This document shows, piece by piece, positions 52,792-63,011 of a stretch of DNA of 64,000 nt. Within the stretch, counting starts at the first letter, position 1. Every line of letters starts with the position of its first letter. The stretch lies in NCBI RefSeq assembly GCF_003034845.1, contig NZ_PZKC01000001.1:1-64000 (forward strand), given 5' to 3'. Both the position numbers and the translations under genes were made by a program. Source of the DNA: Pseudothauera lacus (GTDB taxonomy: Bacteria; Pseudomonadota; Gammaproteobacteria; Burkholderiales; Rhodocyclaceae). The notes under the pieces are model-generated. The model was given only the letters and a program-made list of their open reading frames with translations. It ran no database searches and was not told where the DNA came from.

Positions 52792-53120
52792 TCTGCGCGT
52801 CCGCCGCGCTGCGCGACGGCGGCGACGGCGTGCGCTTCGAGGTGATGCGTCATGGCAGGGTGCAGGCGGCCTTCGCGGTACGCTACTACGGCACCGTGTA
52901 TGCCTATCTCAACCGCTGCGCCCACGTGCCCATCGAGCTCGACTGGCAGCCGGGGCGCTTTTTCGATCTCAGTGGGCATTACCTGATCTGTGCCGCGCAT
53001 GGCGCCCACTATGCCGTACGTGACGGGCGCTGTGAGCTGGGGCCGTGCAAGGGAGCCCGCCTGGTGGCGGTGGAAGTGTGCGAGCGTGACGGCGGCGTCT
53101 TCGTGCGTGACGCCGACTGA
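52770..53120 (+). CDS. Rieske 2Fe-2S ferredoxin-like protein
   Basis: A 116-residue protein with the Rieske cluster ligands as two pairs: CAH in LNRCAHVPIELDW (near residue 51) and CAAH in LICAAHGAHYAVRDG (near 74). The surrounding fold is that of small soluble Rieske ferredoxins such as those of the nitrite reductase small-subunit type. It probably transfers electrons, but the partner is unknown. The GTG start lies inside the preceding HAD gene. Compared with dioxygenase ferredoxins the loop between ligand pairs is slightly long. Confidence 0.9.
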   Translation: MAERERLICASAALRDGGDGVRFEVMRHGRVQAAFAVRYYGTVYAYLNRCAHVPIELDWQPGRFFDLSGHYLICAAHGAHYAVRDGRCELGPCKGARLVAVEVCERDGGVFVRDAD

Positions 53121-53122
53121 GG

Positions 53123-53833
53123 TCAGGCGAGGATCAGGAACAGCGCCGGGTGCCGCGCCAGTTCGGGGCGTGCCGTCTTGCGCCACTGCGCGACCGGCTG
53201 GCTGCGGATCCATTCGTCCGCGGTGGTCAGGTCGCGCGCCACGCACAGGCGGGTTTCCGCGCGGCAGACGCGCAACAGGGCGTCGAGCATGCGCTCGTTG
53301 CGGTAGGGTGTTTCGATGAAGATCTGCGTGCGTCCGAGGCGGCGCGACTCTTCCTCGAGGCTGCGCAACTGGCTGTCGCGTTCGCCGTCGGCGACCGGCA
53401 GATAGCCGTGGAAGGTGAAGCTCTGGCCGTTGAGGCCGGAGGCCATGAGGGCGAGGAGGATGGACGAGGGGCCGACCAGCGGCGCCACGCGCACACCGAG
53501 GGCGTGCGCGCGGGCGACCAGGCGGGCGCCGGGGTCGGCTACTGCGGGGCAGCCGGCCTCCGACATCAGGCCGATGTCGTGTCCGGCCAGGGCCGGGGCA
53601 AGAAGCGCGTCGAGCGCGCCGGCGTTCTCTTCGCGCGGCAGTTCGTTGATCACGGTGTCGCGCAGCGGGCGCGGAAAGTCGAGCAGCTTGAGCTGCGCGC
53701 GCGCGGTCTTGGCGTTCTCGACGACGAAATGCTGCAGGCCGGCGCAGGTCTGCTGAACCTGCTGCGGCAGAAAGCCTGGCCACGGCGCCGGCCCCAGGCT
53801 CACCGGGACGAGGAAGAGGGTGCCGGTGCTCAT
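53123..53833 (-). CDS. RsmI-like SAM-dependent methyltransferase (tetrapyrrole methylase fold)
   Basis: A 236-residue protein with MSTGTLFLVPVSLGP, then DIGLMSEAGCPAVADPGARLV, VAPLVGPSSILLALMASGLNG, FTFHGYLP and QIFIETPYRNERMLD, all motifs of the RsmI/tetrapyrrole methylase family. RsmI itself methylates 16S rRNA C1402; this shorter paralogue, usually encoded next to maf, lacks clear assignment. ATG 53833 overlaps the maf stop as ATGA, so the pair is translationally coupled. It converges on the Rieske gene with 2 bases between stops. Confidence 0.88.
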   Translation of the reverse strand: MSTGTLFLVPVSLGPAPWPGFLPQQVQQTCAGLQHFVVENAKTARAQLKLLDFPRPLRDTVINELPREENAGALDALLAPALAGHDIGLMSEAGCPAVADPGARLVARAHALGVRVAPLVGPSSILLALMASGLNGQSFTFHGYLPVADGERDSQLRSLEEESRRLGRTQIFIETPYRNERMLDALLRVCRAETRLCVARDLTTADEWIRSQPVAQWRKTARPELARHPALFLILA

Positions 53834-54405
53834 GGCAGGGCCAGACCCTCGTTGCGCAGCATGCGCGACAGTTCGATCAGCGGCAGGCCGACGAGGGCGG
53901 TGGGGTCGTCGCCGGAGAGGGCGTCGAGCAAAGTGATGCCGAGACCCTCCGACTTGGCGCTGCCGGCGCAGTCGAGCGGGCGTTCCTTGTCGACATAGCG
54001 CACGATTTCGTCGTCGCTGTAGCGGCGCATGCGCACGATGGTCGGGACGCCGGTGCATTGCACGCGCCCGCTGGTGGTGTTGATCAGCGCCAATGCGGTG
54101 TGGAAGACCACCGTCTGGCCGCGCATGCGCTGCAACTGGGCGACGGCGCGTTCCACGGTACCGGGCTTGCCGAACACCTCGCTGCCGATGTGGGCGACCT
54201 GGTCGCTGCCGATCACCAGCGCCCCGGGGTGGCGGCCGGCGACGGCGCGCGCCTTCTCCACCGCCAGGCGCTCGGCGGTCTGCGGTGGGGTTTCGCCGGG
54301 AAGCGGGGTTTCATCAACTTCCGGACGGTCGGTTTCGAACGGCAGGGCGAGGCGTTCGAGCAGCATGCGGCGATACGCCGAAGTGGAGGCGAGGATGATC
54401 TTCAT
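53830..54405 (-). CDS. maf: Maf-family nucleotide pyrophosphatase (YceF-like)
   Basis: A 191-residue house-cleaning nucleotide pyrophosphatase. The start IILASTSAYRRMLLERL is the SxSxxR motif, followed by FETDRPEVDETPLPGE, LVIGSDQVAHIGSEVFGKPG with the catalytic aspartate, and CAGSAKSEGLGITLLDALSGDDPTALVGLPL. The serine in the ACAGS-like loop and the position next to yceD-rpmF point to the YceF subgroup, which hydrolyses 7-methyl-GTP. It is divergent from yceD across 89 bases. Confidence 0.94.
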   Translation of the reverse strand: MKIILASTSAYRRMLLERLALPFETDRPEVDETPLPGETPPQTAERLAVEKARAVAGRHPGALVIGSDQVAHIGSEVFGKPGTVERAVAQLQRMRGQTVVFHTALALINTTSGRVQCTGVPTIVRMRRYSDDEIVRYVDKERPLDCAGSAKSEGLGITLLDALSGDDPTALVGLPLIELSRMLRNEGLALP

Positions 54406-54494
54406 CGGCGTTGCAGGGGCGGCGGTTTGCGCGCAGCTGCGCGGGTAAACGCTGCTTTGACAGGGGAAGCCGAAAATAATATCATGCGCCCCTT

Positions 54495-55016
54495 ATGTCG
54501 CAACAAGGTCATAGCCAGGTGAAGCTTGCCGATCCGATCAAGTTTGCGCGCGATGCCCGAGTCGCGCGTGGTGAGGTCGCGGTAGCGGAGCTGGGGCGGC
54601 TTGTCGATGTGCTGTCGGACGGCAGCGGCATGGTGTCCTGGGTGTTGCAGGGCGAGCTCGGTGAGGATCGCAAGCCTCGCCTGCTGCTCAGCGCTTCCGG
54701 GGTACTGCAGCTGCGTTGTCAGCGTTGTCTCGGCGGGTTGTCGTGGCCGCTTGAGCTGTCGTCGCGCCTGCTTGTCGTGCCGGTCGGGCAACCGATTCCG
54801 GACGAAGAGCTGGAGGACGATGCGCAGGACGCCATCGAGGCGGTGGCCGACATGGATGTGGTGGCATTGGTCGAGGAAGAGATTCTGCTGGCCTTGCCGA
54901 TCGCTCCGCGACACGATGATTGTGAAGTTCCGCGCCCTCGTGGCGGGGACCAAAGGAAGTCGCCTTTTGCAGTGCTGGCGGGGCTCAAGGGCCGCGACGG
55001 TGGGCACGAGGCCTGA
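54495..55016 (+). CDS. yceD: YceD family (DUF177) protein
   Basis: A 173-residue cytoplasmic protein with [18 protein letters not shown] (a CxxC pair) and [17 protein letters not shown], the two conserved parts of the DUF177/YceD family. The family is linked to large-subunit ribosomal RNA accumulation and nearly always precedes rpmF, as it does here with 20 bases between. AATAAT at about 54474 may be the -10 element of the promoter driving the yceD-rpmF-plsX-fab cluster. Confidence 0.93.
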   Translation: MSQQGHSQVKLADPIKFARDARVARGEVAVAELGRLVDVLSDGSGMVSWVLQGELGEDRKPRLLLSASGVLQLRCQRCLGGLSWPLELSSRLLVVPVGQPIPDEELEDDAQDAIEAVADMDVVALVEEEILLALPIAPRHDDCEVPRPRGGDQRKSPFAVLAGLKGRDGGHEA

Positions 55017-55036
55017 TATTTTTTCAGGAGTTTTTC

Positions 55037-55216
55037 ATGGCCGTTCAGCAAAACAAGAAGTCCCCCTCCAAGCGTGGCATGCACCGTGCGCACGATTTCC
55101 TGACCACGCCGCCGCTGGCTGTCGAAGCCACCACCGGCGAAGTGCATCTGCGTCACCACATCAGCCCCAACGGTTTCTACCGCGGCAAGAAGGTCGTCAA
55201 GACCAAGGGCGAGTAA
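55037..55216 (+). CDS. rpmF: 50S ribosomal protein L32
   Basis: A 59-residue basic protein, [20 protein letters not shown] at the start and [10 protein letters not shown] near the end, matching L32 in full length. It is part of the large ribosomal subunit. The ribosome binding site AGGAG lies 8 bases before the ATG. It sits between yceD and plsX, the conserved position. The cysteines of the zinc-binding L32 form are absent, as in other proteobacteria. Confidence 0.96.
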   Translation: MAVQQNKKSPSKRGMHRAHDFLTTPPLAVEATTGEVHLRHHISPNGFYRGKKVVKTKGE

Positions 55217-55310
55217 TCGTCCGCTGCTCCGGAAAAGGCGGCGCAGCGCCTCGGGCGCATGCGCCGTTTTTTCGTCCTGATTCTTCCTTTGCATACAATC
55301 TGAGAGTGCG

Positions 55311-56324
55311 ATGAGTGTCACCGTTGCGATCGACTGCATGGGTGGCGATCATGGGCCGGCCGTGACCGTTCCGGCGGCGCTGTCGTTCCTGCGCAGCCAT
55401 GCCGACGCCCGCGTCATCCTGGTCGGCAAGCCCGATGTGCTGGAGCCGGCGCTGGGCAGTGCGGCGGGCGCCTTTGGCGAACGCCTGCGCATCCATGCTG
55501 CCAGCGAAGTGGTGGGCATGGACGAATCGCCGGTAGTGGCGATGAAGAACAAGAAGGACTCGTCGATGCGCGTCGCTGCCAATCTGGTAAAGAGCGGTGA
55601 TGCGCAGGCGGCGGTGTCCGCCGGCAACACCGGCGCGCTGATGGCGATTTCCCGCTTCGTGCTGAAGACCCTGCCGGGCATCGACCGTCCGGCGATTGCC
55701 ACCGTGCTGCCGTCGATGCGCGGGCGCGTGTATGTGCTCGACCTCGGCGCCAACGTCGACTGCTCGGCCGAACACCTGCTGCAGTTCGGCATCATGGGTG
55801 CGCAGCTGGTCGCTGCCGTCGAGCACGTTGATCGTCCCCGTGTCGGCCTGCTCAACATCGGCGAGGAAGAGATCAAGGGCAACGAGGTGGTCAAGCAGGC
55901 TTCCGCGCTGCTGCGCGCCAGCGGGCTGAACTTCTGCGGCAACGTCGAGGACATCTACCGTGGGTCGGCCGACGTGGTGGTGTGCGACGGTTTCGTCGGC
56001 AACGTCGCGTTGAAGACCTCCGAAGGGCTGGCGCAGATGCTTACCGCCTTCCTCAAGCAGGAATTCGGCCGCAGCCTGCTCACCAAGGTAATGGCGGTAC
56101 TGGCATTGCCGGTGCTGAGGGCCTTCAAGCGCCGCGTCGATCACCGCAGCTACAACGGCGCCACGCTGCTCGGTTTGCGCGGAGTGGTGGTGAAGAGCCA
56201 TGGTTCGGCGGATGCCTACGGATTTGAACAAGCGATTCATCGCGCCGCCGAGGCGGCCGCCAACCGGCTCATCGAGCGCATTGGCGAGCGCATGGCGGCA
56301 ATGAGCGAGGAGGCAAGCGCATGA
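55311..56324 (+). CDS. plsX: Phosphate acyltransferase PlsX
   Basis: A 337-residue enzyme that converts acyl-ACP to acyl-phosphate, the first donor for phospholipid synthesis. Typical features: [12 protein letters not shown] at the start, [57 protein letters not shown], and [17 protein letters not shown]. It overlaps fabH as ATGA. The 94-base gap after rpmF contains a G/C hairpin-like stretch but no clear terminator, so transcription probably continues from rpmF. Confidence 0.97.
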   Translation: MSVTVAIDCMGGDHGPAVTVPAALSFLRSHADARVILVGKPDVLEPALGSAAGAFGERLRIHAASEVVGMDESPVVAMKNKKDSSMRVAANLVKSGDAQAAVSAGNTGALMAISRFVLKTLPGIDRPAIATVLPSMRGRVYVLDLGANVDCSAEHLLQFGIMGAQLVAAVEHVDRPRVGLLNIGEEEIKGNEVVKQASALLRASGLNFCGNVEDIYRGSADVVVCDGFVGNVALKTSEGLAQMLTAFLKQEFGRSLLTKVMAVLALPVLRAFKRRVDHRSYNGATLLGLRGVVVKSHGSADAYGFEQAIHRAAEAAANRLIERIGERMAAMSEEASA

Positions 56325-57286
56325 TCTACGCACGCATTGCCGGCACCGGCAGTTACCTGCCCGGCACGGCGGTGAGCAACAATGACCTGGTGGCGCGCGG
56401 GGTGGACACCTCGGACGACTGGGTGGTCGAGCGCACCGGCATCCGCACCCGCCATCTCGCCGAAGCGGGGCAGAGCGCCAGCGACCTGGCCTTCATCGCC
56501 GCGCAGCGCGCCATCGATGCGGCAGGCTGCGCAGCCGACGACATCGACCTGATCATCGTCGCCACATCCACGCCCGACTATATCTTCCCCAGTACCGCGG
56601 CCCTGCTGCAGGCCAAGCTCGGCATCCGCAACGGCTGTCCCGCCTTCGACGTGCAGGCGGTGTGCAGCGGCTTCGTGTATGCGCTGACGGTGGCGGAGAA
56701 GTTCATCCGTTCGGGCAGCAACAAGCGTGCGCTGGTCGTCGGTGCGGAAGTATTCTCGCGCATCCTCGACTGGTCCGATCGCGGCACCTGTGTGCTGTTC
56801 GGCGACGGCGCCGGCGCGGTGGTGCTGGAAGCCAGCGAAATGCCCGGCATCCGGGCCAGTGCGCTGCATGCGGACGGCAGTCATCACGGCATCCTCAACG
56901 TTCCGGGCGCGGTGTGCGGCGGCCAGGTTACCGGCGACCCCTTCCTGCGCATGGACGGTCAGGCGGTGTTCAAGTTCGCCGTCAAGGTGCTCGGCGATGT
57001 CGCGCTGGAAGTGCTCGAACAGGCCGGTGCGCTGCCGGCGCAGGTCGACTGGCTGATTCCCCACCAGGCCAACATCCGCATCCTGCAGGCCACCGCGAAG
57101 CGGCTCGGCATGTCCATGGAACGGGTGATTTCCACCGTAGACCGCCATGGCAACACCTCGGCGGCGTCCATCCCGCTGGCGCTGGACCTGGCCGTGCGCG
57201 ACGGCCGCATCCTCCATGGGCATCGGGTGATCCTCGAAGGCGTGGGCGGCGGTTTCACCTGGGGTGCGGTGCTGCTCGACTTCTGA
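56321..57286 (+). CDS. fabH: 3-oxoacyl-ACP synthase III
   Basis: A 321-residue condensing enzyme that starts fatty-acid synthesis from acetyl-CoA and malonyl-ACP. The catalytic triad is visible: Cys115 in [13 protein letters not shown], His in [10 protein letters not shown] and Asn in [28 protein letters not shown] near the N-terminus and [13 protein letters not shown] at the end match the family. It is translationally coupled to plsX. Confidence 0.97.
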   Translation: MIYARIAGTGSYLPGTAVSNNDLVARGVDTSDDWVVERTGIRTRHLAEAGQSASDLAFIAAQRAIDAAGCAADDIDLIIVATSTPDYIFPSTAALLQAKLGIRNGCPAFDVQAVCSGFVYALTVAEKFIRSGSNKRALVVGAEVFSRILDWSDRGTCVLFGDGAGAVVLEASEMPGIRASALHADGSHHGILNVPGAVCGGQVTGDPFLRMDGQAVFKFAVKVLGDVALEVLEQAGALPAQVDWLIPHQANIRILQATAKRLGMSMERVISTVDRHGNTSAASIPLALDLAVRDGRILHGHRVILEGVGGGFTWGAVLLDF

Positions 57287-57348
57287 GTGGCCGGTAAACG
57301 GTTGTCAATGACGCCGCGGCCGGGGTCGCGGCGAAGCAGGGAGGCAAG

Positions 57349-58290
57349 ATGAGTTTTGCGCTGGTTTTCCCGGGACAGGGGTCCCAGTCCGTCGGCATGA
57401 TGGCCGGCTATGGCGACAGCGCGGTGATCCGCGCGACCTTTGCCGAGGCGTCGGACGCTCTCGGCGAGGATCTCTGGCAGATGGTGTGCGAGGGGCCGAC
57501 CGAGCGTCTGGCCCTCACCGTCAACACCCAGCCGCTGATGCTCACCGCCGGCGTTGCCGCCTGGCGCGCCTGGCAGGCTGCGGGCGGTCCGGCGCCGGCG
57601 ATGGTTGCCGGCCACAGCCTGGGTGAATACTCCGCGCTGGTGGCGGCCGGTGCGCTGGCTTTTGCCGATGCGGTGCCGCTGGTGCGCTTCCGCGCCCAGG
57701 CCATGCAGGAGGCCGTGCCGGCCGGCGAGGGGGCGATGGCCGCGCTCCTCGGGCTGGAGGCCGATGCGGTGCGCGAGGCCTGCGCCGAGGCGGCGCAGGG
57801 TGAAGTGGTCGAAGCGGCCAACCTCAATGCCCCCGGGCAGATCGTCATCGCCGGCGGCAAGGCCGCGGTCGAGCGCGCGGTCGAAGTCGCCAAGGCCCGG
57901 GGCGCCAAGCGCGCGGTGCTGCTGCCGGTGTCGGCGCCCTTCCATTGCGCGCTCATGAAGCCCGCTGCCGAGCGCCTCGCCGAGCGCCTCGCCGGGGTTG
58001 CCATCGCCAGGCCGCAGATCGCGGTGCTGAACAATGTCGATGTGGCGGTCTATGATGAGCCGGCGAAGATCCGCGACGCGCTGGTGCGTCAGGCCTTCTC
58101 GCCGGTGCGCTGGATCGAGACCGTTGAGGAGATGGCGCGGCGCGGCATGAGCCACGTCATCGAGTGCGGTCCGGGCAAGGTGCTGGCCGGCATGAGCAAG
58201 CGCATCGCCAAGGATGTGGAAGGCGGCTCGGCACACGATGCCGCCAGTCTGGAACAGGCCATCGCGGCCGTGCAGGGGCAGGGACAATGA
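57349..58290 (+). CDS. fabD: Malonyl-CoA:ACP transacylase
   Basis: A 313-residue enzyme that loads malonyl groups on acyl carrier protein. It opens FALVFPGQGSQSVGM; the nucleophile is Ser90 in GHSLGEYSALVAAG, with the conserved arginine in RFRAQAMQEAVP and the histidine in SAPFHCALM. ECGPGKVLAGMSKRI closes the domain. It lies 62 bases after fabH and overlaps fabG as ATGA. Confidence 0.97.
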   Translation: MSFALVFPGQGSQSVGMMAGYGDSAVIRATFAEASDALGEDLWQMVCEGPTERLALTVNTQPLMLTAGVAAWRAWQAAGGPAPAMVAGHSLGEYSALVAAGALAFADAVPLVRFRAQAMQEAVPAGEGAMAALLGLEADAVREACAEAAQGEVVEAANLNAPGQIVIAGGKAAVERAVEVAKARGAKRAVLLPVSAPFHCALMKPAAERLAERLAGVAIARPQIAVLNNVDVAVYDEPAKIRDALVRQAFSPVRWIETVEEMARRGMSHVIECGPGKVLAGMSKRIAKDVEGGSAHDAASLEQAIAAVQGQGQ

Positions 58291-59042
58291 GCAATCCGTT
58301 CTCCATGGAAGGGCAGGTCGCCCTGATCACCGGCGCGTCGCGCGGCATCGGCCGTGCGGTGCTGATGGAACTGGGCCGTCTGGGAGCGACCGTGGTCGGT
58401 ACCGCGACTTCGGAAGCCGGCGCGGCGGACATCGGCAAGGCGATCGCCGAAGCCGGCCTGCAGGGTGCTGGCATGGTGCTCAATGTCACCGATGCCGCTG
58501 CCTGCGAGGCGCTGGTGAGCGAGGTGGAAAAGCGCTTCGGCGCCGTTGCGGTGCTGGTCAACAACGCCGGCATCACCCGCGACAACCTCGCCATGCGCAT
58601 GAAGGACGAGGAGTGGGAGGCGGTCATCGACACCAACCTGAAGGCGGTGTTCCGCATGAGCCGGCTGGTGATGCGCGGCATGATGAAGGCGCGCTACGGG
58701 CGCATCGTCAGCATCACTTCGGTGGTGGGCAGCGCCGGCAACCCCGGGCAGGCCAACTATGCCGCCGCCAAGGCTGGCGTGGCCGGCATGAGCCGTGCGC
58801 TGGCGCGTGAGTTGGGCAGCCGCAACATCACCGTCAATTGCGTCGCACCCGGCTTCATCGATACCGACATGACCCGCGCGCTGCCCGATGCGGCGCGCGA
58901 GGCCCTGCTCGGCAACATCGCTCTTGGCCGCCTCGGCAAGCCTGAGGAGATCGCCGCTGCGGTGGCTTTCCTGGCCTCGCCGGCGGCCGCATACGTCACC
59001 GGCACGACGATGCACGTCAATGGCGGCATGTACATGTCGTAG
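58287..59042 (+). CDS. fabG: 3-oxoacyl-ACP reductase
   Basis: A 251-residue NADPH-dependent short-chain dehydrogenase that reduces the beta-keto group during chain elongation. Visible: cofactor loop TGASRGIGRAV, LVNNAGITRDNLAMRM, catalytic serine in SITSVVGSAGNPGQ, Tyr and Lys in NYAAAKAG, and FIDTDMTRALPD. The start codon overlaps the fabD stop. A G/C-rich imperfect hairpin at about 59050-59080 after the stop may separate it from acpP. Confidence 0.97.
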   Translation: MSNPFSMEGQVALITGASRGIGRAVLMELGRLGATVVGTATSEAGAADIGKAIAEAGLQGAGMVLNVTDAAACEALVSEVEKRFGAVAVLVNNAGITRDNLAMRMKDEEWEAVIDTNLKAVFRMSRLVMRGMMKARYGRIVSITSVVGSAGNPGQANYAAAKAGVAGMSRALARELGSRNITVNCVAPGFIDTDMTRALPDAAREALLGNIALGRLGKPEEIAAAVAFLASPAAAYVTGTTMHVNGGMYMS

Positions 59043-59122
59043 GGCGTGCCTCCGCCTGCTCCGCTCGCCGGAGTGGGCGGATGTGCGTACCCGCATGTCG
59101 CGATAGCAGTTCCGGCGCTTTT

Positions 59123-59131
59123 TGGTAGAAT
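59123..59131 (+). promoter_or_regulatory. Extended -10 promoter of acpP
   Basis: TGG-TAGAAT is an extended -10 element (TGN plus TAGAAT) about 50 bases before the acpP start, and no good -35 is needed for this class. A separate acpP promoter is expected because the carrier protein is needed in large excess over the enzymes. Confidence 0.55.
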
Positions 59132-59182
59132 ACGCCGGCTTTTTTCTTATACACCTGCATCTTTCAGGGAAGGAGTTTGTTC

Positions 59183-59422
59183 ATGGAGAACATCGAACAG
59201 CGCGTCAAGAAGATCGTCGCTGAGCAACTTGGCGTAAACGAAGCCGAAATCAAGAACGAGTCTTCGTTTGTGGACGATCTGGGCGCCGATTCGCTGGACA
59301 CCGTGGAACTGGTCATGGCGCTGGAAGAAGAGTTCGAGTGCGAGATTCCGGACGAAGAGGCCGAGAAGATCACCAACGTTCAGCAGGCCATTGACTACGT
59401 CAATGCCCACCTGAAGAAGTAA
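59183..59422 (+). CDS. acpP: Acyl carrier protein
   Basis: A 79-residue acidic protein carrying the growing acyl chain. Ser37 in [15 protein letters not shown] takes the 4'-phosphopantetheine arm. ATG 59183 ([12 protein letters not shown]) is used rather than the TTG six bases before, because GGAAGGAG stands 8 bases upstream of it. Followed by a hairpin that may reduce read-through into fabF. Confidence 0.97.
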   Translation: MENIEQRVKKIVAEQLGVNEAEIKNESSFVDDLGADSLDTVELVMALEEEFECEIPDEEAEKITNVQQAIDYVNAHLKK

Positions 59423-59444
59423 GCGCTTCACAACGCTTGAAAAG

Positions 59445-59478
59445 CGGGCTCTGCGGTCGCCGCAGGGCCCGTCCTGTC
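59445..59478 (+). terminator. Stem-loop between acpP and fabF (attenuator)
   Basis: A 12-base stem CGGGCTCTGCGG/CCGCAGGGCCCG with one T-G pair and a TCG loop, followed by TCCTGTCT, which has few consecutive T. It could terminate part of the transcripts so that acpP is made in excess, or protect the acpP message from its 3' side. Confidence 0.55.
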
Positions 59479-59503
59479 TGTACCTTGTGGATTCTTACGG
59501 AGC

Positions 59504-60748
59504 ATGCCCGTGTCGCGTCGTAGAGTCGTCGTAACCGGCCTGGGAGTGGTCTCGCCGGTCGGCAATACCGTTACTGAAGCCTGGGGCAACCTGGTCGCCG
59601 GCAAGAGCGGCATCGGTGCCATCACCCGTTTCGACACCAGCAACTTCGCCGTGCGCATTGCTGGCGAGGTGAAGGGTTTCGACGTTTCCGAGTACCTCTC
59701 GCCGAAAGAAGCGCGCCGCATGGATGTGTTCATCCACTACGGCATGGCGGCGGGCATCCAGGCCATCCGTGACGCCGGACTGGAGGTCACCGAGGCCAAC
59801 GCCGACCGCATCGGGGTCAATATCGGTTCCGGCATCGGCGGTCTGCCGATGATCGAGGAAACCCACAACGACTTCCTCGGCGGCGGTCCGCGCAAGATTT
59901 CCCCGTTCTTCATTCCCGGCACCATCATCAACATGATCTCCGGCAACCTGTCGATCATGTTCGGCATGAAGGGGCCCAACATCTCGGTGGTCACCGCATG
60001 CACCACCGGGCTGCACGCCATCGGTCTCAGTGCGCGCATGATCGAGTACGGCGATGCCGACGTGATGGTCTGTGGCGGTGCTGAATCGACCGTCACCAAT
60101 CTGGCCATCGGCGGCTTCTCGTCGGCCAAGGCACTGTCCACCCGCAACGACGACCCGGCTACCGCCAGCCGTCCGTGGGACAAAGATCGCGACGGTTTCG
60201 TGCTCGGCGAGGGCGCCGGCGTGATGGTGCTCGAAGAGTATGAGCACGCGGTCAGGCGCGGTGCGAAGATCTACGCCGAGTTGGCTGGCTTCGGCATGAG
60301 TGGCGACGCCTATCACATGACTGCGCCGGATACCGACGGCCCGCGTCGCAGCATGGTCAATGCGATGAAGAACGCCGGTGTGAACGTCGATGAGGTGAAC
60401 TACCTCAATGCCCACGGCACTTCGACCCCGCTCGGCGACAAGAACGAGACCGAAGCCATCAAGCTGGCCTTCGGTGCGGAGGCGGCGAAGAAGCTGGTGG
60501 TCAATTCCACCAAGTCGATGACCGGTCACCTGCTCGGTGGCGCCGGCGGCCTGGAGTCGGTGTTTACCGTGCTGGCCGTGCACCATCAGGTGTCGCCGCC
60601 GACCATCAACATCTTCGAGCAGGATCCCGAGTGCGACCTGGACTACTGTGCCAACGTCGCGCGCCAGATGCCCATTGATGTCGCGCTGAAGAACAACTTC
60701 GGCTTCGGCGGCACCAACGGCACGCTGGTATTCCGCCGCTTCAGGTAA
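59504..60748 (+). CDS. fabF: 3-oxoacyl-ACP synthase II
   Basis: A 414-residue condensing enzyme elongating acyl-ACP with malonyl-ACP. It begins [19 protein letters not shown]. The nucleophile Cys166 is in [12 protein letters not shown], the two histidines in [11 protein letters not shown] and [15 protein letters not shown], and the end reads [16 protein letters not shown]. It completes the fab cluster, 81 bases after acpP. Confidence 0.97.
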   Translation: MPVSRRRVVVTGLGVVSPVGNTVTEAWGNLVAGKSGIGAITRFDTSNFAVRIAGEVKGFDVSEYLSPKEARRMDVFIHYGMAAGIQAIRDAGLEVTEANADRIGVNIGSGIGGLPMIEETHNDFLGGGPRKISPFFIPGTIINMISGNLSIMFGMKGPNISVVTACTTGLHAIGLSARMIEYGDADVMVCGGAESTVTNLAIGGFSSAKALSTRNDDPATASRPWDKDRDGFVLGEGAGVMVLEEYEHAVRRGAKIYAELAGFGMSGDAYHMTAPDTDGPRRSMVNAMKNAGVNVDEVNYLNAHGTSTPLGDKNETEAIKLAFGAEAAKKLVVNSTKSMTGHLLGGAGGLESVFTVLAVHHQVSPPTINIFEQDPECDLDYCANVARQMPIDVALKNNFGFGGTNGTLVFRRFR

Positions 60749-60764
60749 GTCCGGGGCGGGGGCT

Positions 60765-61193
60765 GTGCGCTACCCGCTCCATCTCGCCCTGCGGCGTTCG
60801 CGCCGCATTCTGACGCTGGTGTGCGCAATCCATGCGATTGCGGCACTGGCGTTGTTGTTTTCCGCGCCCCCCATCCTCCCTGCCGCCGTTGTGCTGGTGT
60901 TGCTCGTGCTGTCTGCGGTGCTGGCCTGGCGTCAGCTCGGCGGTGCGGCGTCGTGCGCGCTGGTGCTGGGCGGCGATGGGGCCCTGCGCATCGACGGCGC
61001 GGGCGGCGGGGATGGCGAGGAGGTCCATCTGCTGCCGGGCAGCACGGACTTCGGCTGGGCGCTGTGGCTGCAGTGGCGCAATGCCGCCGGGCGCAGCCAG
61101 GCCCTGATGCTGATGCCCGACAGCCTCGTCGAGCCTGGGCACTGGCCGGCCCTGCGGACCTGGCTGCGCCATCTCGGACGACCGCCGGGGTGA
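60765..61193 (+). CDS. YgfX-like small membrane protein
   Basis: A 142-residue protein with two adjacent membrane segments (about 18-35 and 38-55) joined by a short turn, then a soluble C-terminal half (WLQWRNAAGRSQALMLMPDS, HWPALRTWLRHL). This layout and the position next to nadB and rpoE match the YgfX (CptA) family; in E. coli YgfX has been reported to affect cell shape and is paired with SdhE, which is not seen here. GTG start, 16 bases after fabF. Family call moderately sure, function open. Confidence 0.65.
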   Translation: MRYPLHLALRRSRRILTLVCAIHAIAALALLFSAPPILPAAVVLVLLVLSAVLAWRQLGGAASCALVLGGDGALRIDGAGGGDGEEVHLLPGSTDFGWALWLQWRNAAGRSQALMLMPDSLVEPGHWPALRTWLRHLGRPPG

Positions 61194-61206
61194 CGCGCGT
61201 CGGCGT

Positions 61207-62799
61207 TCAGCGCTTGCGCGGTGGTGGGCGCAGGATGGTGGGGGTGCTGCGCGGCAACAGGCCGGGGTAGTCGCGTGAGTAGTGCAGGCCGCGGCTTTCC
61301 TTGCGGCGCAGCGCGCAGCGCACGATGAGGTCGGCGGTGGCGACGAGGTTGCGCAGTTCGATGAGATCGTTGCTGACGCGGAAGTTGGAATAGAACTCGT
61401 GGATCTCGCGCTCCAGCAGGCGGATGCGGTGGCGGGCGCGCAGCAGTCGCTTGTTGGTGCGCACGATGCCGACGTAGTCCCACATGAAGCGCCGCAGTTC
61501 GGCCCAGTTGTGCGAGATCACCACTTCTTCGTCGGCGTCGGTGACGCGGCTTTCGTCCCAGTCGGGGAGGGCGGGGAAGTCGCTGCGCGGTTTGGCGAGG
61601 ATGTCCTGCGCCGCCGCCTCGCCGAACACCAGGCATTCGAGCAGCGAGTTGCTTGCCAGGCGGTTGGCGCCATGCAGGCCGGTGCATGCGGCCTCGCCGA
61701 CGGCGTAGAGGTTGGCGACATCGGTGCGCGCGGAGAGATCGGTGACGATGCCACCGCAGGTGTAGTGTGCCGCCGGCACCACCGGGATGGGTTCGCGGGT
61801 GATGTCGATACCCAGTTCGAGGCAGCGCGCGTGGATGTTGGGGAAGTGTCCGCGCAGCCAGTCGGCGGGTTTGTGGCTGATGTCGAGGTATACGCAGTCG
61901 AGGCCGCGCTTCTTCATCTCGAAGTCGATGGCGCGCGCCACGACGTCGCGCGGCGCCAGTTCGGCGCGCGCATCGTGCTCGGGCATGAAGCGGGTGCCGT
62001 CGGGCAGGCACAGGATGCCGCCTTCACCGCGCACTGCTTCGGAGATCAGGAAGGACTTGGCCTGCGGGTGGTAGAGGCAGGTGGGGTGGAACTGGATGAA
62101 CTCCATGTTCGCCACCCTGCAGCCGGCACGCCAGGCCATGGCGATGCCGTCGCCGGTGGCGACGTCGGGATTGGTCGTGTACAGATAGACCTTGCCCGCG
62201 CCACCGGTGGCGATCACCGTGCTGCGGGCGCCGAAGGTGGCCACCTGGCCGCTGTCGATGTCGAGTACGTAGGCGCCCAGGCAGCCGGCGCCGGAGCGAC
62301 CGATCTTGTCGCCGAGGAGCAGGTCGACGGCAATGTGGTTCTCGAAGATGCGGATGCCCGGATGGGAGGTCACCTGCTCGCTGAGGGTGGCCTGCACCGC
62401 AGCGCCGGTGGCGTCGGCGGCGTGGATGATGCGCCGGTGGGAATGGCCGCCTTCGCGGGTGAGGTGGTAGCCGATGGCCGACTGGTCCTCACGCGTGAAG
62501 GGTACGCCGCGGTCGATCAGCCAGTCGATGGCCGCCTTGCCGTGCTCGACGACATAGCGCGTTGCCCGTGCATCGCAGAGGCCGGCGCCGGCGGTATAGG
62601 TGTCCTGGATGTGCGCCTCGATGGAGTCGGTGCTGTCGAGTACCGCGGCAATGCCGCCTTGCGCCCAGGCGCTGGCACTGTCGGCGAGGGCGCGCTTGGT
62701 GACCAGGGCGACCTGCTGACCGCGTTCGGCAAGGCGCAGGGCCATCGACTGGCCAGCGGTGCCGCTGCCGAGGATGAGGACGTCGAACTGTTTGATCAA
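61207..62799 (-). CDS. nadB: L-aspartate oxidase
   Basis: A flavoenzyme of about 530 residues making iminoaspartate for NAD synthesis. It has the FAD dinucleotide motif [91 protein letters not shown] and [16 protein letters not shown], and [16 protein letters not shown] 62799 is the only start that gives the usual N-terminus; no ATG or GTG with a ribosome site lies closer. An open frame continues upstream to 62967 but is not conserved-looking. It converges on the YgfX-like gene. Confidence 0.95.
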   Translation of the reverse strand: MIKQFDVLILGSGTAGQSMALRLAERGQQVALVTKRALADSASAWAQGGIAAVLDSTDSIEAHIQDTYTAGAGLCDARATRYVVEHGKAAIDWLIDRGVPFTREDQSAIGYHLTREGGHSHRRIIHAADATGAAVQATLSEQVTSHPGIRIFENHIAVDLLLGDKIGRSGAGCLGAYVLDIDSGQVATFGARSTVIATGGAGKVYLYTTNPDVATGDGIAMAWRAGCRVANMEFIQFHPTCLYHPQAKSFLISEAVRGEGGILCLPDGTRFMPEHDARAELAPRDVVARAIDFEMKKRGLDCVYLDISHKPADWLRGHFPNIHARCLELGIDITREPIPVVPAAHYTCGGIVTDLSARTDVANLYAVGEAACTGLHGANRLASNSLLECLVFGEAAAQDILAKPRSDFPALPDWDESRVTDADEEVVISHNWAELRRFMWDYVGIVRTNKRLLRARHRIRLLEREIHEFYSNFRVSNDLIELRNLVATADLIVRCALRRKESRGLHYSRDYPGLLPRSTPTILRPPPRKR

Positions 62800-63011
62800 G
62801 ATGGGAGCTCGGGTGGGGGTTCCGGAGCGCCGGGGCGGATCTCCGGCAAGGGCGCAATATAGCACGAGGGGCGTTTCCCGGCTGGCTGCGCTGGTTATGC
62901 GGAGGACGGGCGGTGAAGTCCATGCGCGCTTCTGAACTATTTGATTGCAGCCCGGTCTGTCGTTCAAGCCGGTGCTTTTGCGGTGCTCGAGGGCAGTTCG
63001 CTTATACTCCC

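Noticed and set aside
61282-62862. 526-codon plus-strand frame opposite nadB
   Set aside because: Antisense shadow of a clear L-aspartate oxidase.
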